A DNA stretch of 64,000 nucleotides from Citrobacter amalonaticus Y19. Its GTDB lineage: Bacteria > Pseudomonadota > Gammaproteobacteria > Enterobacterales > Enterobacteriaceae. The position numbers and the translations under genes are program-made. The stretch spans positions 4,960,001-5,024,000 of the forward strand of contig NZ_CP011132.1 in the NCBI RefSeq assembly GCF_000981805.1, read 5' to 3'. The notes beneath the pieces are model-generated. The model searched no databases, had not been told where the DNA came from, and was given only the letters and a program-made list of their open reading frames with translations. Below are positions 52,749 to 60,776 of the stretch, one piece after another (position 1 is the stretch's first letter; every line of letters starts with the position of its first letter).

Positions 52749-53413
52749 CACTGCTGACGCTGAGTATGCCCTGGGCAACTGTCATTATCATTTTTCCTCT
52801 ATGCCTCAGCTTATTCAGTTTTATGAGGAGCCTGGTTCGTCTCAGCCTGATGATATTGGATGATGATCAGGAATGGTTTGCTGTTTTTTTCGCCCCTGCA
52901 TCCACCGGCTTCATCTGGCTTTACGCTACAGCGGCAACTGGCATGATGCTGTCCCCTGTGCCGCTACTGGAGCGACTGATGTCTCTGTTGTTCTGCCTCT
53001 TTCTTTTCAGGTTGACGCTTACCGATGCGTTCACAGGATTTCTGCCTCGAGAATTGACGATAAGGTGTCTTATTGCCGGTCTTGTTTCCGCTCTTATCGC
53101 TCCCGGCTTTATAGGGCACTTCCTCACAGCTACCACTGCGCTGGTGATTTTTGGCGTCTGGCGTTATGTCACCTTTAGGATTCATGCCCGTGAGTGTCTG
53201 GGGCTTGGCGATGTCTGGTTGGCCGGTGCTATTGCGGCCTGGTTGGGAGGGCGAGAGGGGCTTAATGCTCTGCTGATCGGCGTGGTGCTCTTTGTGCTCT
53301 GGCAGATATCTGTTCGTCGCATAACTGAAGGAGGGCCGATGGGACCCTGGCTGTGCGCCGGCGCGATTTCTGTGACCCTGTTTAAATTGTATCAACCGCT
53401 TATTACATGGTGA
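52745..53413 (+). CDS. pilU: Prepilin peptidase PilU
   Basis: A 222-aa multi-spanning protein with the two catalytic Asp of TFPP peptidases: Asp94 in LTDAFTGFLP and Asp156 in GLGDVWLAGA. It lacks the N-methylation domain, in line with R64, whose pilin keeps a free Trp. It couples to pilT (ATGA) and overlaps pilV. Confidence 0.92.
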   Translation: MTLLTLSMPWATVIIIFPLCLSLFSFMRSLVRLSLMILDDDQEWFAVFFAPASTGFIWLYATAATGMMLSPVPLLERLMSLLFCLFLFRLTLTDAFTGFLPRELTIRCLIAGLVSALIAPGFIGHFLTATTALVIFGVWRYVTFRIHARECLGLGDVWLAGAIAAWLGGREGLNALLIGVVLFVLWQISVRRITEGGPMGPWLCAGAISVTLFKLYQPLITW

Positions 53414-54783
53414 TGCCTGTGTTCACATATAAAACGACTGACCGGGGCTGGGCTATCCTCAGCACTGGTGCTTCATTGATTATTCTCCTGGTGGTCAGCG
53501 TCTGGGGCTTTACCCTTATCAGTGACTGGATGCAAAAACGGACCTGGCTGAATACCGCGTCACAGGTATCTCGCTTTACACAAGCTGTGAAGAGCTACAC
53601 TGGCCGTTATTACGATACTTTGCTTTCAAGTGCCACCACCACGACCCCGGTTACGGTTACACCCGCTATGCTGAAAAACACCGGATTTCTGGAGCAGGGG
53701 TTCAGCGAGACGACAGTAGACGGACAGGCTTATCTGGCTGCTGTTGTTCGTAATGCCACTAATACAGATCAGCTGCAGGCACTGGTTTACACTCAAAACG
53801 GCGCGGCACTGCCTTTTCTCGCACTGCGCCAGATATCAATGGATATCACCTCGGGTATGGGCGGCTATATATGGACATCAGGTACTGCTACCGGCGCTAT
53901 GGGCAGCTGGACTATTCCTCTTTCACAGTTTGGGATAAGTACAACTCAGGGACATATTGCGGCTTTACTGACCACAGATGAACTGGGCGCTGCTCGCGGT
54001 GAAAATGATCGCCTTTATCGTTTTTCGGTAACCGGCAAGCCAGACCTCAACACGATGCATACCAGTATTGATATGGGAGGTAACAATCTTAATAACGCAG
54101 GCACGATTAATGCCGTAACGGGTAATTTCAGTGGCGATGTGGCGGCCACTGGAAATATAACTGCGAATGGAACTGTTACAGGACAGAATGTTACTGCCGG
54201 TTCAAACGTCACCGCAGGAAATACAATAACGGCTAACAACGACATACGTTCAAATAATGGCTGGTTCATAACTCGAGGGAGTAAGGGATGGCTAAATGAA
54301 ACGTATGGCGGCGGTTTTTATATGTCAGATAATGACTGGGTTCGAGTCATAAATAATAAGAATATTTACACAAGCGGTCAGGTTCGTGGCGGAAGTGTGC
54401 GGGCTGATGGAAGACTTTCTACAGGAGAAGTTTTGCAGCTCGACGGAGTCAATACTGCTGGCGCAGTTTGTTCACCAAACGGCCTTGTAAGCCGCGACGC
54501 CACTGGAGCCATACTTTCCTGTCAATCCGGTGCGTGGAAATCATCCCAAAACAAGTTCTCGATACAGGCTTTCGATGTGGGGAAAAATGTCACTAACAGT
54601 GATATTGGAATCCATGCTTATTGCTCATGGACGAACTTAAATGGTTCACCTTTTGGTGGATTTCAGAAGGTATATGCAGATAGTTCAAATCGCTGGTTTG
54701 TTACCAATACGCGATGGGGTGATTACGAATCAGGAGGGACAATCACTGTCACTTGCTTAAATCTACCTGGTGCCGGAATTTGA
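53413..54783 (+). CDS. pilV: Minor pilin and tip adhesin PilV with cassette A
   Basis: I chose ATG 53413 (TGATG overlap with pilU); ATG 53407 is in frame. The prepilin start TTDRGWAILSTGASLIILLV mirrors PilS. The first 369 or so residues are constant; from CQSGAW at 54520, the first sfx site, the last 87 residues are the exchangeable cassette A. In R64, PilV tips choose the recipient surface in liquid mating, so changes of the C-terminus alter partner choice. Confidence 0.92.
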   Translation: MPVFTYKTTDRGWAILSTGASLIILLVVSVWGFTLISDWMQKRTWLNTASQVSRFTQAVKSYTGRYYDTLLSSATTTTPVTVTPAMLKNTGFLEQGFSETTVDGQAYLAAVVRNATNTDQLQALVYTQNGAALPFLALRQISMDITSGMGGYIWTSGTATGAMGSWTIPLSQFGISTTQGHIAALLTTDELGAARGENDRLYRFSVTGKPDLNTMHTSIDMGGNNLNNAGTINAVTGNFSGDVAATGNITANGTVTGQNVTAGSNVTAGNTITANNDIRSNNGWFITRGSKGWLNETYGGGFYMSDNDWVRVINNKNIYTSGQVRGGSVRADGRLSTGEVLQLDGVNTAGAVCSPNGLVSRDATGAILSCQSGAWKSSQNKFSIQAFDVGKNVTNSDIGIHAYCSWTNLNGSPFGGFQKVYADSSNRWFVTNTRWGDYESGGTITVTCLNLPGAGI

Positions 54784-54784
54784 C

Positions 54785-55036
54785 TGTCAATCCGGTGTGT
54801 GGAAATCTCAAGATTCTGGTCATTACACTGATGTCGCAATGTGGGAAACCACCTCAACAAAAGGAGTTACATATCAGGTCCCAGGTGTTCATAAATACTG
54901 CTTTATTTCTGGATTAATGTCGGCAGGTGACAATGGTACATGCCGTGTATATCCGTCCGGTTCTTCGTGGTGGCTTGACCTGATCGGTTACAACGGAAGC
55001 AGCACTCAAAGATGTTGGGTAAGCTGTATCGATTGA
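54785..55036 (+). CDS. Silent pilV cassette B
   Basis: In the pilV frame from sfx site two, it encodes 83 residues beginning CQSGVWKSQDSGHYTDVAMW with three further Cys and ending CWVSCID. It has no start of its own and is an alternative end for PilV. Confidence 0.88.
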   Translation, partial: CQSGVWKSQDSGHYTDVAMWETTSTKGVTYQVPGVHKYCFISGLMSAGDNGTCRVYPSGSSWWLDLIGYNGSSTQRCWVSCID

Positions 55037-55038
55037 AC

Positions 55039-55356
55039 TGTCAATCCGGTGTGTGGCAAGGAAATGAAATTTCTACTGTTTACCCAGGATTTATTGACTA
55101 TGGATCACATGTAGAAATGTTCGGAACCATATACGGTATTGGCGACGATAGCTGTGTCAACAGCGGATTTCCGGTACTGGTAAGCCAGGTTCTATCGCTT
55201 ACAGGAAGTGTATCTGATCTTAGTTCTCTGGCTAATGCTGGAGTAACCTCTGCTTACTTTACAGTCATAAATGGAAGCCAATTTCGCGTTTGCGTAAAAA
55301 ACAAAGATTCAAGCCGCAGCAACAACATTGCGTGGCGTGCATTAGCAATTAAATAA
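55039..55356 (+). CDS. Silent pilV cassette C
   Basis: From sfx site three it encodes 105 residues starting CQSGVWQGNEISTVYPGF and ending NNIAWRALAIK. It is the longest cassette and is unlike A and B after the shared first residues. Confidence 0.88.
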   Translation, partial: CQSGVWQGNEISTVYPGFIDYGSHVEMFGTIYGIGDDSCVNSGFPVLVSQVLSLTGSVSDLSSLANAGVTSAYFTVINGSQFRVCVKNKDSSRSNNIAWRALAIK

Positions 55357-55359
55357 ACC

Positions 55360-55641
55360 TGTCAATCCGGTGTGTGGACAGCCGCATCAAAAATCAAAAT
55401 GCAAACCGTTTTTGGCGAAACCACCTGCGCCAACAAAGCGGTTGCATCTGCTTATTGTCCGTCAGGTACAGTGGCAATAGGTGGTTCTTATGCTTTAAAA
55501 AGTTGGTCTGATGGTTCCAACCATAACTCACCCGACTCAATGGTTCTTGATCCTGTAAATGACCGGTTTTACATCGTTTTACCGAACAATTCGAAAGGTG
55601 CAGCGTGCTTCCAGGCTATAGCAAACTGCGCCACTAATTAG
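55360..55641 (+). CDS. Silent pilV cassette D
   Basis: From sfx site four it encodes 93 residues starting CQSGVWTAASKIKMQTVF, with TCANKAVASAYCPSGTVAIG, ending CFQAIANCATN. It converges on cassette E with a 15-nt gap. Confidence 0.88.
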   Translation, partial: CQSGVWTAASKIKMQTVFGETTCANKAVASAYCPSGTVAIGGSYALKSWSDGSNHNSPDSMVLDPVNDRFYIVLPNNSKGAACFQAIANCATN

Positions 55642-55656
55642 ACGCCAAATCAGTTG

Positions 55657-55896
55657 TCAGAAACAGACGGCAACGCAATTCGCTTGCCCATTACCAACCT
55701 TTGGAGCCGACAAGGTCCATGTGCCATTTGAGTTTCTTACCAAAACGCAGGCACGGTAATTGTTGTAATCGAATCGTGTCTGAGACAATGCACAATATTT
55801 ATGTTGCCCAATATTACGTGATTGACCGGAGCCGATATCAGGAGAGAAGAACAAATCACCGATTTCAGCATTGTTTTTCCACACACCGGATTGACA
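55657..55896 (-). CDS. Silent pilV cassette E (inverted)
   Basis: Read on the minus strand from sfx site five, it encodes 79 residues starting CQSGVWKNNAEIGDLFF and ending GQANCVAVCF. An inversion between sites one and five would join it to the constant part. Confidence 0.88.
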   Translation of the reverse strand, partial: CQSGVWKNNAEIGDLFFSPDIGSGQSRNIGQHKYCALSQTRFDYNNYRACVLVRNSNGTWTLSAPKVGNGQANCVAVCF

Positions 55897-55936
55897 GTAG
55901 TATGTGATATATTTCTAATCTTTTTAGGAATATGCG

Positions 55937-57058
55937 ATGCAACTCAGACAGCGAATTAAGAAAATGGAGCTGGGTGTAGCTCTTGATAAATATTACGGTT
56001 GTGCATCTGTGCAAAAGCGGGGCCATCTGCAGGAGTTTTATCGGATAAATGTTATAAAGCGTTCAGCTCTTGCCAGGCGATACATGCATGAGATTACTTC
56101 GGTTGATATTGCAGAATACCGTGATCAGCGACTCTCTGAAGTAAGTGGTAAAACGGGGCGAACTAATAGCCCTGCAAGTGTCCGACTTGAACTTGCGTTG
56201 CTATCTGCCCTTTATAACCTTGCTCGAATTGAATGGGGAACATGTACTCATAACCCTGTTGAGCATGTACGAAAACCACCGGCCTCCAAAGGGCGAACCC
56301 GAAGATTGACATCTCAGGAGGAGCGAAAGATTGGCAGGGCGCTGGCAAAACGAAATATCGAGTTGGCAGCCATTTTTCATTTGGCCCTTGAAACGGCTAT
56401 GCGTCAGGGGGAGATCCTCTCACTTCGCTGGGAGAATATCGACCTGCACATTGGCATCGCTCATTTGCCTCTCACTAAAAATGGGAGCGTAAGGGATGTT
56501 CCGTTGTCTTTTAAAGCCAGAAAGGTATTAAGAGAGTATTCCGGCCCTCTATCCGGACCTGTTTTCAGTTATACATCCAATGGGTTTAAAAGCGCCTGGC
56601 GAGAAGTTATACAGGCTTTAGGCATTGTCGATTTGCATTTTCATGATCTACGACACGAAGCTATAAGCCGTCTCTTTGAGCTCGGAACACTGAATGTTAT
56701 GGAAATTGCAGCGATATCAGGACACAAGAGCCTGACGATGCTAAAACGCTATACCCACCTTCGTGCGACGCAGCTGGTTAGTAAACTCGATATACGTAAA
56801 CGACAGGCGCAGAAACTGGCGGCGATCTTTGTTCCGTATCCTGCTGAACTTGAGAGCAGCAATAACGGTATTGTTTTACGCTTCCCTGATCTTGAACATC
56901 CTTCACTTGAAGCGCAAACAAAGGAAGACGTTATCCAGAAAGCCTCTTTTGAGCTTCTCAGAATTCAGGCTCTTGCTGCTCGTTCTGGAGAACGACTCCC
57001 CCCACCAGGCAATATCAAAGCCAATGACCCAACTCGTGTGCTTATTAATCCGCTCTGA
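55937..57058 (+). CDS. rci: Shufflon tyrosine recombinase Rci
   Basis: A 373-aa tyrosine recombinase behind AGGAATA. The catalytic set is visible: Arg in AMRQGEILSLRWENID, HDLRHEAISRLFELG (His-x-x-Arg), His in ISGHKSL and the Tyr in LKRYTHLRA. A C-terminal extension of about 80 residues resembles R64 Rci (about 384 aa), where the tail governs site choice. It begins 40 nt after the last sfx site. Confidence 0.93.
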   Translation: MQLRQRIKKMELGVALDKYYGCASVQKRGHLQEFYRINVIKRSALARRYMHEITSVDIAEYRDQRLSEVSGKTGRTNSPASVRLELALLSALYNLARIEWGTCTHNPVEHVRKPPASKGRTRRLTSQEERKIGRALAKRNIELAAIFHLALETAMRQGEILSLRWENIDLHIGIAHLPLTKNGSVRDVPLSFKARKVLREYSGPLSGPVFSYTSNGFKSAWREVIQALGIVDLHFHDLRHEAISRLFELGTLNVMEIAAISGHKSLTMLKRYTHLRATQLVSKLDIRKRQAQKLAAIFVPYPAELESSNNGIVLRFPDLEHPSLEAQTKEDVIQKASFELLRIQALAARSGERLPPPGNIKANDPTRVLINPL

Positions 57059-57264
57059 AATTCTGTGAACCCCTGGATTCAAACACATCATAAACAAGGA
57101 CGTTTTTGGCTGCGCTGTTATGAAAGTGGCCTTTCCAGATGATCCCCTCCGACCTGGTTTCCCCGCCGAAAAAAACTTCAGAAATGGCAGATGAGTTAAT
57201 CATCGCCATAGAATGACGTTTTTTGCACCTTATGGCTGTTCTGCGCAGCTATAAGGATTTTGAA

Positions 57265-58131
57265 ATGTCAGTCAGTCAAGTCGTCCCGGAAGAAGTTATA
57301 CCTGAAAATCCAGAGGTTACTTCTTCGAAAGTTGTGCCTGCTGAGCCAGAGGCTCGCCGGTTGGTTCCCATTAACCTGAAAAAAATAGTCCGGATTGGAG
57401 GTCTGGGATTCCTCATTGTTTCTCTTGTTGGTTCTGTGGCCACGATTGTGATCATGGCACAGCAAATCTCTGATCTGAGTATTCGGGTGAACTCCCTGGA
57501 TGCCGCTTTTCGCAGCGGTCAGATGAGCCAGTTGTCTGGTTCGGTTACTTCGCTCGAAGCTCAAAGCCGGAAACACGAGAAGCAGCTCGAGTCTGTCTCA
57601 TCAGGGCTTGAATCAGTACAAAACCAGTTAGCTGATTTCCAGGAGGAACATTCAAAATTAACAGGAAGCATTAACAAACTTTCCTCAGAAGCCCTGGCGC
57701 GGCGTACCGCGATAGACGAACACTCTGAACGTATTGATGACATTAACTCACGGTTGTCACAGGTTGAATCGCGAGTTGCCGGGCTGAGCAAAGCTGAAAG
57801 CAACACTTCTCAGAAAGAATCGAAGCAGAACCAGCAACCAGTCACTAAGAGCAAAACATCTTCAAAATCCGGGACAGGCCAGATCGTAAAAAAGCCTGAG
57901 CGGTCAGTCAGGCGCGCAGCTGTTGAAGCACCGTTTGTACTGACCGGCATTGAGCGGCGCGGCGGGCAGATGTTCGCAGTCGTCATCCCCCGTGGAAATT
58001 CCCAAATATCAGATATGCGGTTGCTTTCACCGGGAGACGGGATGCTGGGGTGGACGCTTCGTTCTATCCAGGACAGTGGTACCGCTGTTTTCAGCGTGAA
58101 CGGTGCCCAACAGAGTTTACAGGTTCAATAA
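57265..58131 (+). CDS. Coiled-coil membrane protein of the ICE transfer region
   Basis: I chose ATG 57265 because AAGGA lies 7 nt before it; ATG 57223 and 57232 are in frame. The 288-aa protein has one membrane segment (about residues 48-70), a periplasmic coiled-coil (about 75-180), a Ser/Lys-rich linker and a small C-terminal domain (FVLTGIERRGGQMFAVVIPR, SPGDGMLGWTLRSI). The end resembles periplasmic domains of pilus or secretion scaffold proteins. Function unknown. Confidence 0.75.
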   Translation: MSVSQVVPEEVIPENPEVTSSKVVPAEPEARRLVPINLKKIVRIGGLGFLIVSLVGSVATIVIMAQQISDLSIRVNSLDAAFRSGQMSQLSGSVTSLEAQSRKHEKQLESVSSGLESVQNQLADFQEEHSKLTGSINKLSSEALARRTAIDEHSERIDDINSRLSQVESRVAGLSKAESNTSQKESKQNQQPVTKSKTSSKSGTGQIVKKPERSVRRAAVEAPFVLTGIERRGGQMFAVVIPRGNSQISDMRLLSPGDGMLGWTLRSIQDSGTAVFSVNGAQQSLQVQ

Positions 58132-58143
58132 GAGACCAGACAT

Positions 58144-58869
58144 ATGAAGCATCAGATGAGAAGAATTTTGATGGCAGGTGTACTTTCCTTGCCGCTGTGT
58201 GTGGCGGCATCAACAGTTACCACTCAATCGAATCAGAGTCAGCAAACATCCCTGCAGGCATCATCAGCAAACCAGGTTCAGACGCAGCAACAGGGTCAAC
58301 AATGGGGGCTTTCAGATGAGGACTGGAGTCGCTATCAGTCGTTGATGAAAGGAGCCAGAGGCATTATGTCCCCTGGTCTTGATCCTCTCACTGCCCTGGG
58401 CGTCGAGACAGATAATTCATCTGAGCGCCGTCGGCTGGCTGAATTGTGGGTAAAACACGAATACGCCCGTACCGAGAAAGAACTCGCATTTCAACGAGAA
58501 ATAAACACTGCCTGGCTTCGTCTTTATCCTGAAACATTGGCCGTGAATATGGGGAATGCCGCGGGTATCGCTCATGACACACAAGGAAGACTGGCGTTAT
58601 TTGTCAAAGAGTCATGTTCACGCTGTGATGCTCGGCTTGCTGCTGTTATCGCCGACAACAGACCGGTAGATATTTACCTTGTCGGAAATGACGTGAGCGA
58701 CGAAAAAATCAGATCATGGGCAATAAGCCATGGCATACCAGTCGAAAAAGTGCGTAATCGGCAAATTACCCTAAATCATGATCGCGGTTTGTGGCAGCGC
58801 TATGGGCAAGGTCAGATGCCAGTTATTTTGCAGCAGGGAGAAGAGGGATGGCAAATTGCCGCATTCTGA
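58144..58869 (+). CDS. PFL_4693-family ICE protein (TIGR03759)
   Basis: A 241-aa secreted protein (signal peptide ends VAAS) with the TIGR03759 features GLSDEDWSRYQSLMKGARG, SPGLDPLTALGV, EKELAFQREINTAWLRLYP and a thioredoxin-like C-terminal half with Cys pair KESCSRCDARL. It is part of the GI-type conjugation region; exact role unknown. Confidence 0.85.
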   Translation: MKHQMRRILMAGVLSLPLCVAASTVTTQSNQSQQTSLQASSANQVQTQQQGQQWGLSDEDWSRYQSLMKGARGIMSPGLDPLTALGVETDNSSERRRLAELWVKHEYARTEKELAFQREINTAWLRLYPETLAVNMGNAAGIAHDTQGRLALFVKESCSRCDARLAAVIADNRPVDIYLVGNDVSDEKIRSWAISHGIPVEKVRNRQITLNHDRGLWQRYGQGQMPVILQQGEEGWQIAAF

Positions 58870-59471
58870 AACTGGCTTGCTGTTTATGGTTTGTCAGCAC
58901 TGGTTGCCTGGCGGTCGTGAATGTAAATAGCAGTGTTCAGGTAGTTCCGCAGGCTTATCGGGTCATTGCTGCTGCCGAGCGCGTTCCGGCAGAATCGCTT
59001 TACTCGCTGGCGATGGCCGAAAGCACCCGTAAAACCGCATGGGGGTCTAAACCATGGCCCTGGACTATTAATGTAGCAGGGAAAGGATACCACTTTGAAA
59101 CCCGCGAGGAGGCCTTTGCGGCACTTCTTGGATTTATGCAGCGCTACCCTCTCAAGCGTATCGATGTCGGTGTAGCCCAGGTCAATCTTGGGTGGAACGG
59201 GCATCTTTTCCCATCCTTTCGTGATGCTTTTGATCCCTACACAAATCTTCGTGCAGCGGCCCGAATTCTCCGTGCCTGCTATGACGCTCAGCCTGGAAGC
59301 TGGATTAAAGCTGCTGGCTGTTATCACCACCCGGCCGGTGGTAAGCCGGCAGCAAAATATATGGCTATCGTACGCCGCAAGCTAAGTCAGATCGCACCTG
59401 ATATTAAGGTCCCTGAAGGGGGGCCGGTTGCTCTGGCCAGTCACTCATTAACCTGGGTTGAACCTCAATGA
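58848..59471 (+). CDS. Transfer-region lytic transglycosylase
   Basis: I chose ATG 58848 (AGAGGG upstream), giving a signal peptide (LKLACCLWFVSTGCLA); the longer frame starts in the previous gene. The 207-aa SLT-type domain has Glu58 in SLAMAESTRKT, VGVAQVNLGWNG and AAGCYHHPAGG. It would open the cell wall for the transfer channel. Confidence 0.9.
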   Translation: MANCRILKLACCLWFVSTGCLAVVNVNSSVQVVPQAYRVIAAAERVPAESLYSLAMAESTRKTAWGSKPWPWTINVAGKGYHFETREEAFAALLGFMQRYPLKRIDVGVAQVNLGWNGHLFPSFRDAFDPYTNLRAAARILRACYDAQPGSWIKAAGCYHHPAGGKPAAKYMAIVRRKLSQIAPDIKVPEGGPVALASHSLTWVEPQ

Positions 59472-59998
59472 AAAAAAATATCGATAAATATTTCAATGGC
59501 ATCTTTTGTGTATCACTGCTTACAGCAGCGTTTAGTTGTTTTGCTTCGCTGACAGTGGTCGGGGATCTGGGCGGGGAGTCAACCAGACCATTATTCGAGG
59601 CGATTAATTCAGGTGAGGAGTCGCATTTGTCCGATGTTTCTTCCTTGCCTGAACCACCGTCATCGCTGTCTATTTCCGATATGTTGCCCGTTAATACACC
59701 GGAAATGACACCCGGAAAGGTGACGTCTCGCCCTCTGCAGTTACCCGGTTTGCCCCCTGTTTTTGTGATTGGCGATGATGATATTTCCCGAGCCTGGCTG
59801 CGGCAGCGTGGTGCTGAACTGAAAGGGATGGGCGCCACAGGAATGGTAGTGAATGTTACGACTGAAAGTGCGCTCAACACGCTTAGAGGACTCTTGCCAG
59901 GTACTGAGATGGTCCCTGTTCGCGGCGGTGATTTGGCACAGCGATTGAAACTGACGCATTACCCTGTCCTGATTACCGCTGATGGATTAGCGCAATGA
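59468..59998 (+). CDS. PFL_4695-family ICE protein (TIGR03765)
   Basis: A 176-aa protein with a signal peptide (ends CFAS) and the TIGR03765 pattern LTVVGDLGGESTRPLFEAI, LPGLPPVFVIGDDDISRAWL and LTHYPVLITADGLAQ. It resembles TraF/TrbC-like thioredoxin-fold transfer proteins without the Cys pair. ATGA couplings on both sides. Confidence 0.86.
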   Translation: MKKNIDKYFNGIFCVSLLTAAFSCFASLTVVGDLGGESTRPLFEAINSGEESHLSDVSSLPEPPSSLSISDMLPVNTPEMTPGKVTSRPLQLPGLPPVFVIGDDDISRAWLRQRGAELKGMGATGMVVNVTTESALNTLRGLLPGTEMVPVRGGDLAQRLKLTHYPVLITADGLAQ

Positions 59999-60543
59999 CC
60001 ACAGTGGTTTTCATATTATTGGCTTTCATTTCACTCACAGCTTTTTGGCTGCGGTGTAATACAAGAAGTGCCCGTGTCCGCAGACATCAGCGTAATCGAC
60101 AGACGGCTAACAGGGTGTTGCTAAAACTGCCTGAGCTGAAAGCGGGGCAGCAGGTTTTATATTTACGGAAGATTAATCCCTATGTTTTCGAGGAGATGAT
60201 TCTGACCGCCATAGAGCGGCGAGGAATACCGGTCAGGCGTAATCCGAGTTACAGCGGTGATGGTGGTATTGATGGTCAGTTCTGGATTGGTCAGGAAAGG
60301 TGGCTTGTCCAGGCTAAACGATTTGCCAGTGCTGTTCGTCCTGAACATGTCCGCCAGTTTGGTGAGTTAGTCCGACAAGAAAAATGCAGAGGTCTGTTTG
60401 TACACACAGGACGAACAGGTTTTATCAGTTTTAAGTATTTCAGTGATTACCCGGAAATTTTGCTCATAAGCGGGTCTTCCCTTTTGCTACTGCTGTCTGG
60501 TGAATCCGTTGAACATGTTCTCCGGCCATTAAAAAAGAGGTAA
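59995..60543 (+). CDS. Membrane-anchored Mrr-like restriction endonuclease-fold protein
   Basis: A 182-aa protein: one N-terminal membrane segment (about residues 3-20), basic linker, then the Mrr catalytic fold (NPYVFEEMILTAIERRG, SGDGGIDGQFW with Asp93, WLVQAKRF with Gln106/Lys108). The D-QxK set is intact, so it should cut or bind DNA. Its position between transfer genes suggests a role at the DNA-translocation site rather than defence. It overlaps its neighbour by ATGA. Confidence 0.83.
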   Translation: MTTVVFILLAFISLTAFWLRCNTRSARVRRHQRNRQTANRVLLKLPELKAGQQVLYLRKINPYVFEEMILTAIERRGIPVRRNPSYSGDGGIDGQFWIGQERWLVQAKRFASAVRPEHVRQFGELVRQEKCRGLFVHTGRTGFISFKYFSDYPEILLISGSSLLLLLSGESVEHVLRPLKKR

Positions 60544-60548
60544 TACAG

Positions 60549-60776
60549 ATGAATTTTTCCACATCAACATTACCGTTTATTGGTTCGGTGTGGCTTTTGG
60601 TTTCTTTCCGGATTTTCATATTCCGGTCTGTATTGATTTCTTTGCTGATGTTTGGGTTATTTCTTTTCTTTTATTTATTTCTAGCCGTATTCCGCAAGGC
60701 CACAGATTCTGCTCATTTATTCCTCAAACTCAATGATAAAACTTTTGCTCTGTTCCAGGGGAGGGCTTTTATATGA
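60549..60776 (+). CDS. Small membrane protein of the transfer region
   Basis: A 75-aa protein with two hydrophobic stretches (FIGSVWLLVSFRIFIF and SLLMFGLFLFFYLFLAVF). It overlaps traD by ATGA and follows the nuclease gene after 5 nt. No family recognised. Confidence 0.65.
   Translation: MNFSTSTLPFIGSVWLLVSFRIFIFRSVLISLLMFGLFLFFYLFLAVFRKATDSAHLFLKLNDKTFALFQGRAFI

Larger units (their letters stand above)
54520..55896. repeat. Shufflon with five sfx recombination sites
   Basis: The core TGTCAATCCGGTGYGTGG occurs at 54520-54537, 54785-54802, 55039-55056 and 55360-55377 on the + strand and inverted at 55879-55896. Sites two to five are identical over 18 nt; site one has GCG in place of GTG. They bound four segments and lie just before rci. 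In R64 Rci acts on inverted pairs, so in the present order only inversions involving the last site are possible. Confidence 0.93.

Noticed and set aside
54520..55896. CRISPR array, because of regularly repeated 18-nt units
   Set aside because: Spacing is 250-500 nt, one copy is inverted, the segments are coding, and rci follows; this is a shufflon.
57059..57264. A 24-codon frame starting near 57120
   Set aside because: No SD and no motif; the gap is more likely the leader of the transfer genes.
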